A stretch of 60,518 nucleotides of DNA from an uncultured Prevotellaceae bacterium (GCA_902762565.1 CACWOS010000015.1:1-60518); one strand, 5' to 3'; positions 7,613 to 17,371 are shown, counted from the stretch's first letter. The notes: a model not told the origin generated them from the letters alone. Numbers and translations: made by a program.

Positions 7613-9154
7613 ATGGCACAAGAAGATGTATTTAAGAAAATCGTAAGCCACTGTAAGGAGTATGGTTTCGTGTTCCCCTCAAGTGAGATTTACGATGGTT
7701 TGGCCGCTGTGTATGACTATGGTCAGAACGGCGTGGAGTTGAAGAATAACATTAAGCAGTACTGGTGGAAGGCTATGACGATGCTGCACGAGAACATCGT
7801 GGGTATCGACTCGGCTATCTTCATGCACCCCACAATATGGAAGGCTTCAGGTCACGTTGATGCCTTCAACGATCCCCTTATCGACAACCGCGACTCTAAG
7901 AAACGTTATCGTGCCGATGTACTGATTGAGGACCAGATTGCCAAGTACGACGAGAAGATCCAGAAGGAAGTAGAGAAGGCTCGCAAGCGTTTCGGTGATA
8001 GCTTCGATGAGGCTAAGTATATGGAGACCAGTGAGCGCGTAAAGGAGACCAAGGAGAAGCGCGACGCACTGCATGCCCGTTATGCTGCTGCTATGCAGGG
8101 CCCGGACCTCGACGAGTTGAAGCAGATTATCCTCGACGAGGAGATTGTATGTCCTATCAGCGGTACCCGTAACTGGACGGATGTCCGTCAGTTCAACCTG
8201 ATGTTCTCTACCGAAATGGGTGCCAGCGCCGATGCTTCGATGAAGATTTACCTCCGTCCTGAGACGGCTCAGGGTATCTTCGTGAACTACCTGAACGTGC
8301 AGAAGACTGGTCGTATGAAGATTCCTTTCGGTATCGCCCAGATTGGTAAGGCTTTCCGTAATGAGATTGTGGCTCGTCAGTTCATCTTCCGTATGCGTGA
8401 GTTTGAGCAGATGGAGATGCAGTTCTTCGTACAGCCTGGCACCGAGCTGGAGTGGTTCCCGAAGTGGAAGGAGACACGTATGAAGTGGCATCAGGCTCTG
8501 GGCTTCGGCGCTGAGAACTATCGTTTCCACGACCACGACAAGCTGGCTCACTATGCTAACGCTGCAACTGATATCGAGTTCAAGATGCCATTTGGCTTCA
8601 AGGAGGTTGAGGGTATCCACTCTCGTACTAACTTCGACCTGAGCCAGCACGAGAAATACTCTGGCAAGAGCATCAAATACTTCGACCCACAGACCAACGA
8701 GAGCTATACTCCGTATGTGATTGAGACCAGTATCGGTGTGGACCGTATGTTCCTGAGCATTATGTGTCACGCTTACGAGGAGGAGAAGCTGGAGAACGGC
8801 GAGACCCGCGTGGTATTGAAGTTGCCTGCAGCCCTGGCTCCTGTGAAGTGTGCTGTGATGCCGCTGGTGAAGAAGGACGGTCTGCCTGAGAAGGCTCGTG
8901 AGATTATTGACCAGCTGAAGTTCCACTTCAACTGCCAGTACGACGAGAAGGACAGCATCGGCAAGCGCTATCGTCGTCAGGACGCTATTGGTACCCCATA
9001 CTGTGTCACCGTTGACCACGACACGCTGACTGATGGTAAGGTAACGCTGCGCTTCCGCGACACGATGGAGCAGGAGCGTGTGAACATCAGTGATCTCAAT
9101 GCTATCATCGAGGATAAGGTAAGCATCGTAAGTCTTTTAAAGAAACTTCAATAA
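7613..9154 (+). CDS. glyQS: Glycyl-tRNA synthetase (dimeric class II type)
   Basis: 513 aa. Charges tRNA-Gly in the cytoplasm. This is the single-chain homodimeric type found in Bacteroidetes, archaea and eukaryotes, not the alpha2-beta2 bacterial enzyme. N-terminal domain VSHCKEYGFVFPSSEIYDGL; class II motif 2 region RNEIVARQFIFRMREFEQME (about residues 250-269); motif 3 region ETSIGVDRMFLSIM (about 370-383); C-terminal anticodon-binding domain from about 405 (KLPAALAPVKCAVMPLVKK) to the end. Length is normal for the family. The codon bias is strong, as expected for a highly expressed gene. The stop is immediately followed by the FKBP gene's ATG. Confidence 0.95.
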   Translation: MAQEDVFKKIVSHCKEYGFVFPSSEIYDGLAAVYDYGQNGVELKNNIKQYWWKAMTMLHENIVGIDSAIFMHPTIWKASGHVDAFNDPLIDNRDSKKRYRADVLIEDQIAKYDEKIQKEVEKARKRFGDSFDEAKYMETSERVKETKEKRDALHARYAAAMQGPDLDELKQIILDEEIVCPISGTRNWTDVRQFNLMFSTEMGASADASMKIYLRPETAQGIFVNYLNVQKTGRMKIPFGIAQIGKAFRNEIVARQFIFRMREFEQMEMQFFVQPGTELEWFPKWKETRMKWHQALGFGAENYRFHDHDKLAHYANAATDIEFKMPFGFKEVEGIHSRTNFDLSQHEKYSGKSIKYFDPQTNESYTPYVIETSIGVDRMFLSIMCHAYEEEKLENGETRVVLKLPAALAPVKCAVMPLVKKDGLPEKAREIIDQLKFHFNCQYDEKDSIGKRYRRQDAIGTPYCVTVDHDTLTDGKVTLRFRDTMEQERVNISDLNAIIEDKVSIVSLLKKLQ

Positions 9155-9763
9155 ATGAAACTGAAACATTATCTGTTCGTCTGCCTTTCACTGCTCGGCT
9201 TCGCGTCGTGCAGTGAAAAGGACGATACTGTGGCGGAGTATGCCAATTGGCAAGCTAAGAATGAAGCCTATTTTGAACAGGCTTATCAGGAACACTTGGC
9301 TGCCAGCAGTTCTACGTGCTTCATATTGAAAAGCTATACGAAGGCTGATACTCTGAAGCAGGAACAGTTGGCGCATACTGATTTCGTCTTAATTGATGTG
9401 CTGCCCAGTGACTTTATTGTACAAGGTGACAAGACGGTGTCACCCATCTTCACTGATGATGTGGATATCCACTATCGTGGAAATCTGCTACCTTCACTTA
9501 GCTACCCCTCTGGCTATCAGTTTGACACCAGCATTAATGGTACTTTCTCGCAAGACAGAGCAGAACCTTCCACGATGGGCGTGGATGCCGTACTTGAAGG
9601 CTTCGCCACTGCCTTGCAACACATGCATCGTGGTGACCATTGGCGTGTGACGATACCCTACCAGTTAGGCTATGGGACATCGGACTATAACAGCATTCCA
9701 GGCTATAGCACACTGATATTTGACATCCGACTGGTAGACTTTGAAGAAGGAAGCAACGGATAA
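9155..9763 (+). CDS. FKBP-type peptidyl-prolyl isomerase lipoprotein
   Basis: 202 aa. Signal MKLKHYLFVCLSLLGFASC with Cys19 as lipid anchor. Residues about 100-200 form an FKBP domain: VDIHYRGNLL, YQFDTSINGTFS, the VDAVLEGFATALQHMHRGDHWRVTIPY core and a GYGTS...IPGYSTLIFDIRLVDFE end. Predicted proline isomerase/chaperone of the periplasm or outer membrane. The ATG directly follows the glyQS stop (0 bp), so it is co-transcribed and probably translationally coupled. This pairing looks positional rather than functional. Confidence 0.88.
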   Translation: MKLKHYLFVCLSLLGFASCSEKDDTVAEYANWQAKNEAYFEQAYQEHLAASSSTCFILKSYTKADTLKQEQLAHTDFVLIDVLPSDFIVQGDKTVSPIFTDDVDIHYRGNLLPSLSYPSGYQFDTSINGTFSQDRAEPSTMGVDAVLEGFATALQHMHRGDHWRVTIPYQLGYGTSDYNSIPGYSTLIFDIRLVDFEEGSNG

Positions 9764-9770
9764 AAGAAAA

Positions 9771-9800
9771 AAACTACGAGAGTGCATCTCGTAGTTTTTT
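9771..9800. terminator. Bidirectional terminator between FKBP and DMT genes
   Basis: Perfect 10-bp stem aaactacgag/ctcgtagttt with loop agtgcat, A-run on the left and T-run on the right. It can stop both convergent genes. The DMT stop codon lies at its edge. Confidence 0.85.
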
Positions 9801-10738
9801 TATCTCCCTTCCTGAGCTCTGGCGTTCTCTATGTCTTTTCGTGATTTTGACTTGGTGACCAACCAGACACCGCTGAATACTAGTATGACAGCCAAAGCAT
9901 GAGTCGGCTTCAGAATACCGATACCCATCAATAGTGTTGCAGCGACAGAGACCACAGGTTGTACGTAGTTATATACTGAAACTACCGTCGGACGGAGTGT
10001 CCTTTGGCCTATCATCGTCAGGATGTAGCCTAGGAATGTACCAATGCACACCACGTAGGCCACTTCCCACCATGTGCTCGCAGGTATGGGGTTTGCTACG
10101 ACTCCACTCACGTGACTAAATGTAAACGGTAGCAGCATCAGTGTTGCCCATGAGAACATATATTTGTTGATAGTAAAGACGTTGTAACGACGTATCAAAG
10201 GATTAAACAGTGACAGGTAGAGGGCAAACGAGAACTGTGCAAACAGACACAGCAGGTCGCCGCGAATGTCGCCAACCTTGCCGTCTGCCGCTGCTGCTGA
10301 TGTTATAATCAGTATCAGGGCACCACTACAGCCCATCAGCACACCCAAAGCTTTCTTACCCGTTATAGGCTCCTTAAGGATAAGGGCTGCCAATATCATG
10401 GCAAAGATAGGCATTGATGTGGTGACTATCGAGGCATTGATAGGAGATGTGATGCTCAGTCCTATCGTGTAACAGCACTGGTTACACACCAGTCCGAAGA
10501 CAGCTGCTCCGATGAACATCAACTTGTCCTTTCTGGGGACGTGTTCCTTGGGTGCGAAAAACGATGCTATCCAAAACAGTAGACAGGCACCTACTACACG
10601 GAATGTTACCATCGATATGCCATCGAAACCGTGCGTCATAGCGTCTTTGCCGACGGGAGCCATCAGCCCCCAGCCTGCACAAGCGCCGAACATGGCCAGA
10701 TGTGCTATCAATGCTTTGTTATCGCTTGTTTTTTCCAT
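9800..10738 (-). CDS. EamA/DMT-family transporter
   Basis: 312 aa with ten predicted membrane helices in two EamA halves (about 10-145 and 160-295). First-half motifs include GWGLMAPVGKDAM and CCYTIGLSITSPINASIV; second half has VYNYVQPVVSVAATLLMG, the typical EamA pair ending. Likely inner-membrane exporter of small metabolites or amino acids; substrate unknown. I chose the ATG at 10738 (MEKTSDNKALIAH) over the ORF start at 10801 because the -7 box (10758-10765) lies between them. Divergent from the ATPase gene at 10809. Confidence 0.85.
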   Translation of the reverse strand: MEKTSDNKALIAHLAMFGACAGWGLMAPVGKDAMTHGFDGISMVTFRVVGACLLFWIASFFAPKEHVPRKDKLMFIGAAVFGLVCNQCCYTIGLSITSPINASIVTTSMPIFAMILAALILKEPITGKKALGVLMGCSGALILIITSAAAADGKVGDIRGDLLCLFAQFSFALYLSLFNPLIRRYNVFTINKYMFSWATLMLLPFTFSHVSGVVANPIPASTWWEVAYVVCIGTFLGYILTMIGQRTLRPTVVSVYNYVQPVVSVAATLLMGIGILKPTHALAVILVFSGVWLVTKSKSRKDIENARAQEGR

Positions 10739-10757
10739 TTTAGTAATTTTTCGCCTG

Positions 10758-10795
10758 CAAAAGTACAAATAATTCGGGAAATAATCGTATATTTG
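10758..10795. promoter_or_regulatory. Divergent -7 elements for DMT (minus) and ATPase (plus)
   Basis: TACTTTTG on the minus strand (10758-10765) faces the DMT gene; TATATTTG on the plus strand (10788-10795) faces the ATPase gene. The two promoters overlap within about 40 bp, so their use may be mutually exclusive. Confidence 0.6.
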
Positions 10796-10808
10796 CAGCA
10801 TAAAACTT

Positions 10809-11618
10809 ATGATTATGAAGTACGCGACTTACATTAAGCAGATAGAAATCGACTCTCTTTGGAGCGGTAAAAAGCATATCTTATGGACGCTCGACCCACA
10901 CGTGAATATCCTCAGCGGTATCAATGGTGTGGGAAAAAGTACGATATTGAACAAGATATTCAAGAGCATTTGTACCAATGGCGATTTGTTGAACCATCTG
11001 CAGAAGGGGGTTCATATCACTGCCGAGCCCGAGGATGCTACGCATGTGCGTTTCGATATCATTCGTTCGCTCGATTCACCCATGCTCGACAATGAGACAT
11101 TAAATATGGTGGATTCACGCATTACCTCGGCTCTCGACTTCCAACTCTATCACTTGCAACGCAAATATTTGGACTATCAAGTGAACATAGGTAATCGCAT
11201 CATCTCAGAACTACAACAGGGAAATGCTGATGCAGCTCAACACCTATCACAGCCTAAAGCGCGTTTCCAAGACATGATAGACGAATTGTTTGATGAGACG
11301 GGTAAGAAGATAGTTCGTACGGAGAATGAGATACGTTTCTCGCAGATTGGGGAAATACTGGTACCCTATCAGTTGTCTAGTGGTGAGAAACAGATGCTGG
11401 CCATCTTGTTAACTGTACTCGTTGAGGACCAGCAGCCTTACATTCTCTTTATGGACGAACCCGAGGTGTCACTCCATATTGAGTGGCAGAAGAAACTCAT
11501 CGACCTCATCGTTGAACTGAACCCCAACGTTCAGATTATCCTCACTACTCATTCGCCTGCTGTCATCATGAATGGTTGGGTTGATAGTGTGACGGAAGTT
11601 TCTGATATTACCATCTAG
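10809..11618 (+). CDS. AAA/ABC-type ATPase, partner of a DUF4435 protein (PARIS/OLD-like)
   Basis: 269 aa. ABC-class ATPase of the AAA_15/AAA_21 (RecF/OLD-like) type: Walker A GINGVGKST (about 37-45), ABC signature QLSSGEKQ (about 189-196), Walker B YILFMDEPEVSLH (about 210-222) and H-loop TTHSP (about 245-249). No membrane segments. The start could also be the ATG at 10815; the -7 box ends at 10795, which leaves very little leader for 10809. Ten bp after the stop begins a DUF4435 gene. In the PARIS anti-phage system AriA is such an ATPase and AriB a DUF4435/TOPRIM protein; here the ATPase is much shorter than I remember for AriA, so it may be a distinct relative. Confidence 0.82.
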   Translation: MIMKYATYIKQIEIDSLWSGKKHILWTLDPHVNILSGINGVGKSTILNKIFKSICTNGDLLNHLQKGVHITAEPEDATHVRFDIIRSLDSPMLDNETLNMVDSRITSALDFQLYHLQRKYLDYQVNIGNRIISELQQGNADAAQHLSQPKARFQDMIDELFDETGKKIVRTENEIRFSQIGEILVPYQLSSGEKQMLAILLTVLVEDQQPYILFMDEPEVSLHIEWQKKLIDLIVELNPNVQIILTTHSPAVIMNGWVDSVTEVSDITI

Positions 11619-11628
11619 TAAAACCTGT

Positions 11629-12630
11629 ATGCCTAGCAACTTAAAAGATAATCTCAATAGCCAATACTTTGAGGCGGCCAACCGTATGAAGTCGAAACAG
11701 TCGCCGCAAAGAATCGTGGTATATGTGGAAAGCTACGACGATGTATTCTTCTGGCGGACAGTACTGTCGCGTTTCGAGAACGAGCAACGCTACTTCGAGG
11801 TCATGTTGCCGTCACATAAGAAACTGGAGCGCGGTAAGAAGGCTGCACTGATGTCTGGTCTTGGTGAGTCAATGATTGCTTGTGTGGATGCCGATTACGA
11901 CTACCTACTACAGGGGGCGACGGCACAATCACAGAAGGTGATAGATAGTCCTTATGTATTCCATACCTATGCTTATGCCATTGAAAGTCTACAGTGTTAT
12001 GCGCCCTCACTTCATGATGTCTGCGTAGCTATTACGCTCAACGACCACCGCATCTTCGACTTTAATGATTATCTCCGACAATATAGCGAGGCGGTGTTCC
12101 CGCTTTTTATCTGGTCGGTATGGGCTTATCGTACGGGGCATCATAACAAGTTCTCGCTTTCCGACTTCAATCGTGTGACAGATCCTGGCGGTTTTAATGT
12201 CTTTGACCCTCAACCTTCCATCGACCATCTGCGTCGTAAGGTCGCTACTAAGGTGCACCAGTTGCAGCATGAATTTCCAAATAATAAGGAAGAATATATA
12301 TGCACAAAGGAGAGTATCAAGGCGTTAGGGGTTACGCCGCAGACTACTTATTTATATATACAGGGCCATCACCTGTTTGATACAGTAATAGTCCCTATAT
12401 TAAATAAGGTATGTAATCGTCTTCGCCAAGAACGTCAGGATGAGATAACACGTATGGCACGGCACCATACCCAGCGACAGAACGAAATGTCGTGCTATGA
12501 ACACTCATTGCTTGATATCCGACAGACTTTGAAAAAAAATATGGGCTATATCCTCTCAGACTTGTTCCGTTGCATACAACATGACGTGGAGCAATTCCTG
12601 CTTAGCTGTCCTTCCAGAAAGCACGAGTAA
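11629..12630 (+). CDS. DUF4435 (TOPRIM-like) protein, putative nuclease effector
   Basis: 333 aa. The DUF4435 region carries the TOPRIM signature: Glu34 in VVYVESYDDVFFW and the DxD pair in CVDADYD (Asp87, Asp89). TOPRIM folds of this kind cut or bind nucleic acid with Mg2+. The middle (about 135-190) and C-terminal part is helical and unassigned. It follows the ATPase by 10 bp and is certainly co-transcribed with it, the arrangement of PARIS AriA-AriB and of split OLD nucleases. Function in defence is inference. The 3' end overlaps the convergent trkH gene by 29 bp, and both proteins read normally through the overlap, which suggests the pair is long established here rather than newly inserted. 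Confidence 0.78.
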   Translation: MPSNLKDNLNSQYFEAANRMKSKQSPQRIVVYVESYDDVFFWRTVLSRFENEQRYFEVMLPSHKKLERGKKAALMSGLGESMIACVDADYDYLLQGATAQSQKVIDSPYVFHTYAYAIESLQCYAPSLHDVCVAITLNDHRIFDFNDYLRQYSEAVFPLFIWSVWAYRTGHHNKFSLSDFNRVTDPGGFNVFDPQPSIDHLRRKVATKVHQLQHEFPNNKEEYICTKESIKALGVTPQTTYLYIQGHHLFDTVIVPILNKVCNRLRQERQDEITRMARHHTQRQNEMSCYEHSLLDIRQTLKKNMGYILSDLFRCIQHDVEQFLLSCPSRKHE

Positions 12631-14062
12631 ATAGTACCAATACTGACATGATTTCCAAACGGCCTACCAGCATTAGGAACGAACACGTCCATTTGAGGTA
12701 GATTGGCAGGTCGGCCCACGACATGACCTCGCCAATCTCTGTAGATAACGACAGCCCGACATTGCTAATCAGGCTCAGTGCAATCACAATGGAATTGGTA
12801 ATGTCGATATCGGCCAAGAGCATAATAGTGGTGGAAAGGAGAACAATCATGACGTAGAAGGCAAAGAATGCCAGCAATGAGTTCATTTTCTGTTGGGGTA
12901 CAGTCTGACCGTCTATCTTTACCGGTAAGACGGCATTGGGATGTAAGATCTTGCGGAATTCATTGCGTAGCACCTTGAAAACCATCACGCCACGGACACA
13001 CTTAAAACCACCCGTAGTAGAGCCAGAACAAGCGCCAATGAACATGAGTCCCCCCAATATTACCCAAGTGATATGAGGCCATCTGGATGCGTCATCGTTA
13101 AAAACACCTGTGGTTGTAATGAAGGATACAACATGGAAGAGAGCAGAACGGAAGGCATGTTCCAAACCATATCCATTTCGAGTCATCAATAGATAACCTA
13201 TCCATAGTGTTGCTCCAATGACAAGACCGATGTAAGTCTTGAACTCACTACTCTTAAGCAGCAATTGGACACGGCCCTTGAACAGCACAAAATAGAGTAG
13301 GGTGAAGTTAATGCCTGCCAGGAACTGAAATACGATACTGACGTAGTCTATCATGGCTGAATCAAAGTATGCCGCGGTGTCGTTATGAGTACAGAAACCG
13401 CCTGTAGCAGTGATGGACATTGAGTAGTTGATACTGTCGAACCAACCCATGCCAGCCACATAGTAACTTAGCATACATGCAATGGTTAGTGCGCCATAAA
13501 CGCTCCAAATCCATTTGGCTGTGGTTGACAAGCGGGGATGCATCTTCTCGCGCATGGGACCAGTTGCTTCGGCAGCAAACACCTTCACGCTACCTCCTCC
13601 CACCATTGAGGGTAGTATGGCAATGGTGAAGAACACAATTCCCAAGGCACCAATCCACTGCGTCATAGATCGCCAGAATAGAATGCCGTGAGGTAAACGC
13701 TCGACATCGTCTATCAGTGTGGCACCCGTTGTAGAGAAACCCGACATGGTTTCAAAATAGGCATCAGTAATATTGGTGATGTAGCCACCTATCAGATAGG
13801 GAACCATGCCAAGTAGTGAAAACACAGACCATGTTAAAGTCACGAGCAGGTAGGAGTCTCGACGGCTCAGATTGTTGTCTGCGTTGCGGCCCAAATATTT
13901 CAATACCAAGGCACAGCAACACGTGAATAATGTAGATATCAGGAACGACATGACGTCGTCTTCCCGATAGCCGAAGGCAATGCCTGCGCAAATGGCTTGC
14001 AGTGTACCCAAAAGGAATAATAGCGAACCTAAAATCTTATATATTAGCGCAGTGTTCAGCAT
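12602..14062 (-). CDS. trkH: Trk-type potassium uptake protein TrkH
   Basis: 486 aa membrane protein with the four pore-loop repeats of the SKT family: SGFSTTGATLI (about 108-118), ATGGFCTHND (about 218-227), ITTTGVFNDD (about 310-319) and LISNVGLS near 440. Selectivity-filter glycines are present in all four. Forms the inner-membrane K+ channel regulated by TrkA. The start codon directly follows the trkA stop (0 bp), so the two subunits are translated in tandem from the dxs-trkA-trkH unit. The 3' end overlaps the DUF4435 gene on the other strand. Confidence 0.95.
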   Translation of the reverse strand: MLNTALIYKILGSLLFLLGTLQAICAGIAFGYREDDVMSFLISTLFTCCCALVLKYLGRNADNNLSRRDSYLLVTLTWSVFSLLGMVPYLIGGYITNITDAYFETMSGFSTTGATLIDDVERLPHGILFWRSMTQWIGALGIVFFTIAILPSMVGGGSVKVFAAEATGPMREKMHPRLSTTAKWIWSVYGALTIACMLSYYVAGMGWFDSINYSMSITATGGFCTHNDTAAYFDSAMIDYVSIVFQFLAGINFTLLYFVLFKGRVQLLLKSSEFKTYIGLVIGATLWIGYLLMTRNGYGLEHAFRSALFHVVSFITTTGVFNDDASRWPHITWVILGGLMFIGACSGSTTGGFKCVRGVMVFKVLRNEFRKILHPNAVLPVKIDGQTVPQQKMNSLLAFFAFYVMIVLLSTTIMLLADIDITNSIVIALSLISNVGLSLSTEIGEVMSWADLPIYLKWTCSFLMLVGRLEIMSVLVLFTRAFWKDS

Positions 14063-15406
14063 TTACTTAAAGAATTTTTCCAACTTCTTCAGGTTTTGCT
14101 CATGACAGAACACCATAACGGAGTCGCCTGGCAGAATCTGTGTATTACCATTTACAAGAATGCCTTGACCCTCACGCACCAGTCCACCAATAGTCACACC
14201 GAATGGCAGACCTAAATCCTTTACCATCCGTTTGGTTACTTTTGAACCTTCTGCTGCAATAAACTCGGCAACGTCAGAGTCTACCATCATAAGGCTTCGC
14301 ACGTTGCTAACGTCACCATCAAGCATCATTTGGTATATATGACTAGCAGCAACGTTCTTTTTGTTAATGATAGTTCCGATATCCAGACTCTCAGCCATTT
14401 CAACGTAATCCAAATTCTCAACCATCGCTACTGTCTTTCGCACGCCTAATCGTTTGGCGGTCAAACAAGCCAAGATATTGGTTTCTGCATTATCAGTCAA
14501 TGCCACAAAGGCTTGAGTGGTCTGGATGCCTTCTTCCTGTAGCAGTCCCAAATCACGTCCATCGCCGTGTATCACCATCGTGTCGACATCGTTCAGCAGT
14601 TCGTTCAGGCGCTCACAGCGTTCTTCGTTCTTCTCGATGATTTTTAGGTTCATATAGTCGGGAGCTGTCAGTGCTACGCGAACAGCTGTCTTACCACCGC
14701 CCATGATAATGACGTTCTTGACGTCAGCATAGTGCTCTTTACCACAAATCTGTCGTACATAGTTGATATATTCGCGTGTGGTCATCAAGTAGGCCAAGTC
14801 GTTGACTTTCAATTCATCGTTGCCACCAGGAATCAAGGTTTCACCCTGTCGCTTGATGGCTACAACATGGTAAGGGTCATCAGGACCACACAGGTCTCTT
14901 AACGGCTGGTTTAGTATTTGACAGGTCTCGCGTATTTTAATGCCTAACATGACTAGTGCACCACCATGTACATCCCAACGTTGACGTACCCATGACATCT
15001 TAAGCCCGTTCACAATGTCCTGAGCGGCTAACACCTCGGGGTATATCAGGGAGTTGATACCCATATCAGCAAAAAAAGACTTCAGATTGTGAGCTAGGTA
15101 TTCGTAGTTGTCAATACGGGCCACGGTCTTCTTTGCACCTAATCCGTGGGCAATGGTACAGGCATTCATATTGCGGCTTTCGTCGGGTGTCACACCGACG
15201 AAAAGATCGGCTTTCTCTACGCCAGCCTCTTTCAGAACGCGAATGCTAGTAGGCGAACCTTGTAAGGTCATGATATCAAACTTACCGTCCAGACCGCTTA
15301 AACGTTCTGCACTTTCATCAATCAGCACGCAATCCATATGGTCTTTCGACAACAGACGTGCCAAATAGGTTCCTACGGCTCCTGCACCACCAATGATTAT
15401 TTTCAT
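14063..15406 (-). CDS. trkA: Trk system potassium uptake regulator TrkA
   Basis: 447 aa, cytoplasmic. Two RCK units: Rossmann folds start MKIIIGGAGAVGTYLARLL and, near 228, NVIIMGGGKTAVRVAL, each followed by a TrkA_C domain (about 140-220 and 365-447). Binds NAD(H)/nucleotides and gates TrkH. Full length for the double-RCK type. Lies between dxs and trkH on the minus strand, 26 bp after dxs. Confidence 0.95.
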   Translation of the reverse strand: MKIIIGGAGAVGTYLARLLSKDHMDCVLIDESAERLSGLDGKFDIMTLQGSPTSIRVLKEAGVEKADLFVGVTPDESRNMNACTIAHGLGAKKTVARIDNYEYLAHNLKSFFADMGINSLIYPEVLAAQDIVNGLKMSWVRQRWDVHGGALVMLGIKIRETCQILNQPLRDLCGPDDPYHVVAIKRQGETLIPGGNDELKVNDLAYLMTTREYINYVRQICGKEHYADVKNVIIMGGGKTAVRVALTAPDYMNLKIIEKNEERCERLNELLNDVDTMVIHGDGRDLGLLQEEGIQTTQAFVALTDNAETNILACLTAKRLGVRKTVAMVENLDYVEMAESLDIGTIINKKNVAASHIYQMMLDGDVSNVRSLMMVDSDVAEFIAAEGSKVTKRMVKDLGLPFGVTIGGLVREGQGILVNGNTQILPGDSVMVFCHEQNLKKLEKFFK

Positions 15407-15413
15407 ACGCTTT

Positions 15414-15438
15414 GCTGTTAGCTGTTGGCAGTTAGCTC
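15414..15438. repeat. Phrase repeat (GCTGTTAGC type) at the dxs-trkA junction
   Basis: Imperfect tandem copies of a 7-8 bp phrase related to GTTAGCT. It fills the dxs-trkA spacer and supplies the last codons and stop of dxs (minus strand AAGAGCTAA). A closely similar phrase, 14 of 16 bases (GCCAACAGCTAACAGC versus GCCAACGGCTAGCAGC), occurs inside lpxB at 52269-52296. Confidence 0.65.
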
Positions 15439-17321
15439 TTGACTAATGGCCAGTCGCTCATCGCCTTTAAAATACCCTCTTCGTCAATACCTACGATATG
15501 TTGCAGTTCCTTTACTGTTCCGTGCTCGATAAATTTGTCGGGCAATCCCAGGCGCTGTACCTGTGGTGTATAACCGTGGTCATTCATCCATTCCAGTACA
15601 GCCGAGCCCAATCCACCCTTAATGACACCATTTTCAATGGTAATCACGCGTTTGAACTTGCGACCTACCTCATCGAGAATCTTTTCGTCCAGTGGCTTTA
15701 GGAATCGCATGTCGTAATGAGCTACGCTTATGCTGCCACCAAGTGAGGCGATAGCCCTTGTTACATTGTTACCTATTGGACCAATACTTAGCACGGCTAT
15801 GTCGGTACCATCCTTCAACTTACGGCCTGTACCGACCTTCACTTCCTCGAATGGACAGCGCCAATCCGGCAATTCACCGCCACCTCGTGGATAACGAATC
15901 ACAAATGGGCCCTTGTTAGGCAATTGTGCGGTAAACATCAGACGACGTAGCTCATGTTCATCCATCGGCGAGCAGATGGTCAAGTTAGGCACTGGTCTCA
16001 GTGCTGCCAGATCGAAAGCACCGTGGTGTGTCGGTCCATCTTCGCCCACTAATCCTGCTCGGTCAAAGCAAAACACGACGTTCAGGTTCAGCAGGGCCAC
16101 GTCGTGTATGATATGGTCGAAGGCACGCTGTGCAAATGCACTATAGATATTGCAGAAGGGAAGCAGACCGTCTTTGGCCATACCGCCACTAAAGGTTGCG
16201 GCATGTCCCTCAGCAATACCCACGTCGAATGTCCTTTCTGGCATCTCCTTCATCATGATGTTCATTGAACATCCGCTGGGCATAGCCGGGGTTACACCAA
16301 CTATCTTCGGGTTTTGTTTGGCCAACTCAAGTAGCGTGTGTCCAAACACATCCTGATATTTTTGAGGCTTTGTGGGGTCGTCATCAACAATGCGCTCACC
16401 TGTGTCGGGGTTGAATTTCCCTGGTGCATGCCAAGTCGTTACGTCCTTCTCTGCTGGTGCATAGCCGTGCCCTTTCTGTGTATGCAAGTGCAGCAACTTC
16501 GGACCTTTCATGTCCTTGATGGCACTCAGTATACGTACCAGTTCCTTTACATCATGACCATCGAAAGGTCCGAAATAACGGATGTTCATACCGTCGAAGA
16601 TGTTCTGCTGGTGGGCAATGGCACTCTTGATGGCATTCGACAGGCGTTGTATGCCATTCTTGCGGTCGTCGTTCATCAGCCCCTTGCTGTGCAACCATCG
16701 TGTCATCTTAAATTTGATGGCATTATAGGACCTGTGGGTGTTTAGTCCTAACAGGTACTTCTGCATGCCGCCCACGCTACGGTCTATTGACATGTCGTTG
16801 TCATTGAGGATGATTAGGAGATTGTTGGGACTCGACGATACGTTGTTCAGTCCCTCAAAGGCCAGACCACCACTCAGTGCACCGTCGCCAATAACAGCCA
16901 CGACGTGGCGGTCATGTTTCCCTTCCAGCTCAGCTGCTACAGCCATGCCAAGTGCAGCCGACACAGAGTTGCTGGCGTGTCCGCAGGCAAAGGTGTCGTA
17001 TTCGCTTTCAAAAGGAGAGGGGAAGGGGCGGATGCCACCCAATTTTCTATTTGTAAAAAACTGCTCGCGACGCCCTGTCAGAATCTTATGGCCATAGGCC
17101 TGGTGACCTACGTCCCACACGATTCTGTCTTCAGGCGTGTTATAGACGTAGTGGAGAGCAACGGTAATCTCTGCCACGCCTAAACTTGATGCCAGATGCC
17201 CAGGATTGACACTCAACTCCTGAACAATGTCTTCGCGCAGTTCCTGACATACTTGTGGCAGCTCATCCACTGACAAGCGTCGCAGGTCTTCAGGGTATTT
17301 TATTTTCTCTAAGAGTTTCAC
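15432..17321 (-). CDS. dxs: 1-deoxy-D-xylulose-5-phosphate synthase
   Basis: 629 aa. First enzyme of the MEP isoprenoid pathway: condenses pyruvate and glyceraldehyde 3-phosphate, ThDP-dependent. ThDP-binding region [18 protein letters not shown] (about 143-160), catalytic-domain signature [20 protein letters not shown] (about 425-444) and C-terminal transketolase domain ending near the stop. Length is normal. First gene of dxs-trkA-trkH; two complete tandem promoters lie upstream (17341-17371 and 17423-17454). Its last codons and stop fall in a phrase repeat. Confidence 0.95.
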   Translation of the reverse strand: MKLLEKIKYPEDLRRLSVDELPQVCQELREDIVQELSVNPGHLASSLGVAEITVALHYVYNTPEDRIVWDVGHQAYGHKILTGRREQFFTNRKLGGIRPFPSPFESEYDTFACGHASNSVSAALGMAVAAELEGKHDRHVVAVIGDGALSGGLAFEGLNNVSSSPNNLLIILNDNDMSIDRSVGGMQKYLLGLNTHRSYNAIKFKMTRWLHSKGLMNDDRKNGIQRLSNAIKSAIAHQQNIFDGMNIRYFGPFDGHDVKELVRILSAIKDMKGPKLLHLHTQKGHGYAPAEKDVTTWHAPGKFNPDTGERIVDDDPTKPQKYQDVFGHTLLELAKQNPKIVGVTPAMPSGCSMNIMMKEMPERTFDVGIAEGHAATFSGGMAKDGLLPFCNIYSAFAQRAFDHIIHDVALLNLNVVFCFDRAGLVGEDGPTHHGAFDLAALRPVPNLTICSPMDEHELRRLMFTAQLPNKGPFVIRYPRGGGELPDWRCPFEEVKVGTGRKLKDGTDIAVLSIGPIGNNVTRAIASLGGSISVAHYDMRFLKPLDEKILDEVGRKFKRVITIENGVIKGGLGSAVLEWMNDHGYTPQVQRLGLPDKFIEHGTVKELQHIVGIDEEGILKAMSDWPLVKS

Positions 17322-17340
17322 ATTAATGCTGTTTAGACTG

Positions 17341-17371
17341 CAAAGGTACGAATTAGCGAGAACATAACAAA
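17341..17371 (-). promoter_or_regulatory. dxs promoter P1 (TTTG-N19-TACCTTTG)
   Basis: Complete Bacteroidetes promoter on the minus strand: -7 TACCTTTG at 17341-17348, -33 TTTG at 17368-17371, spacing 19. Its -7 flank (about 20 bp) is almost identical to that of P2. Confidence 0.8.

Noticed and set aside
7847-9019. 390-residue open frame antisense to glyQS
   Set aside because: Leu/Val/Thr-rich shadow typical of strong codon bias on the other strand; glyQS is certain.
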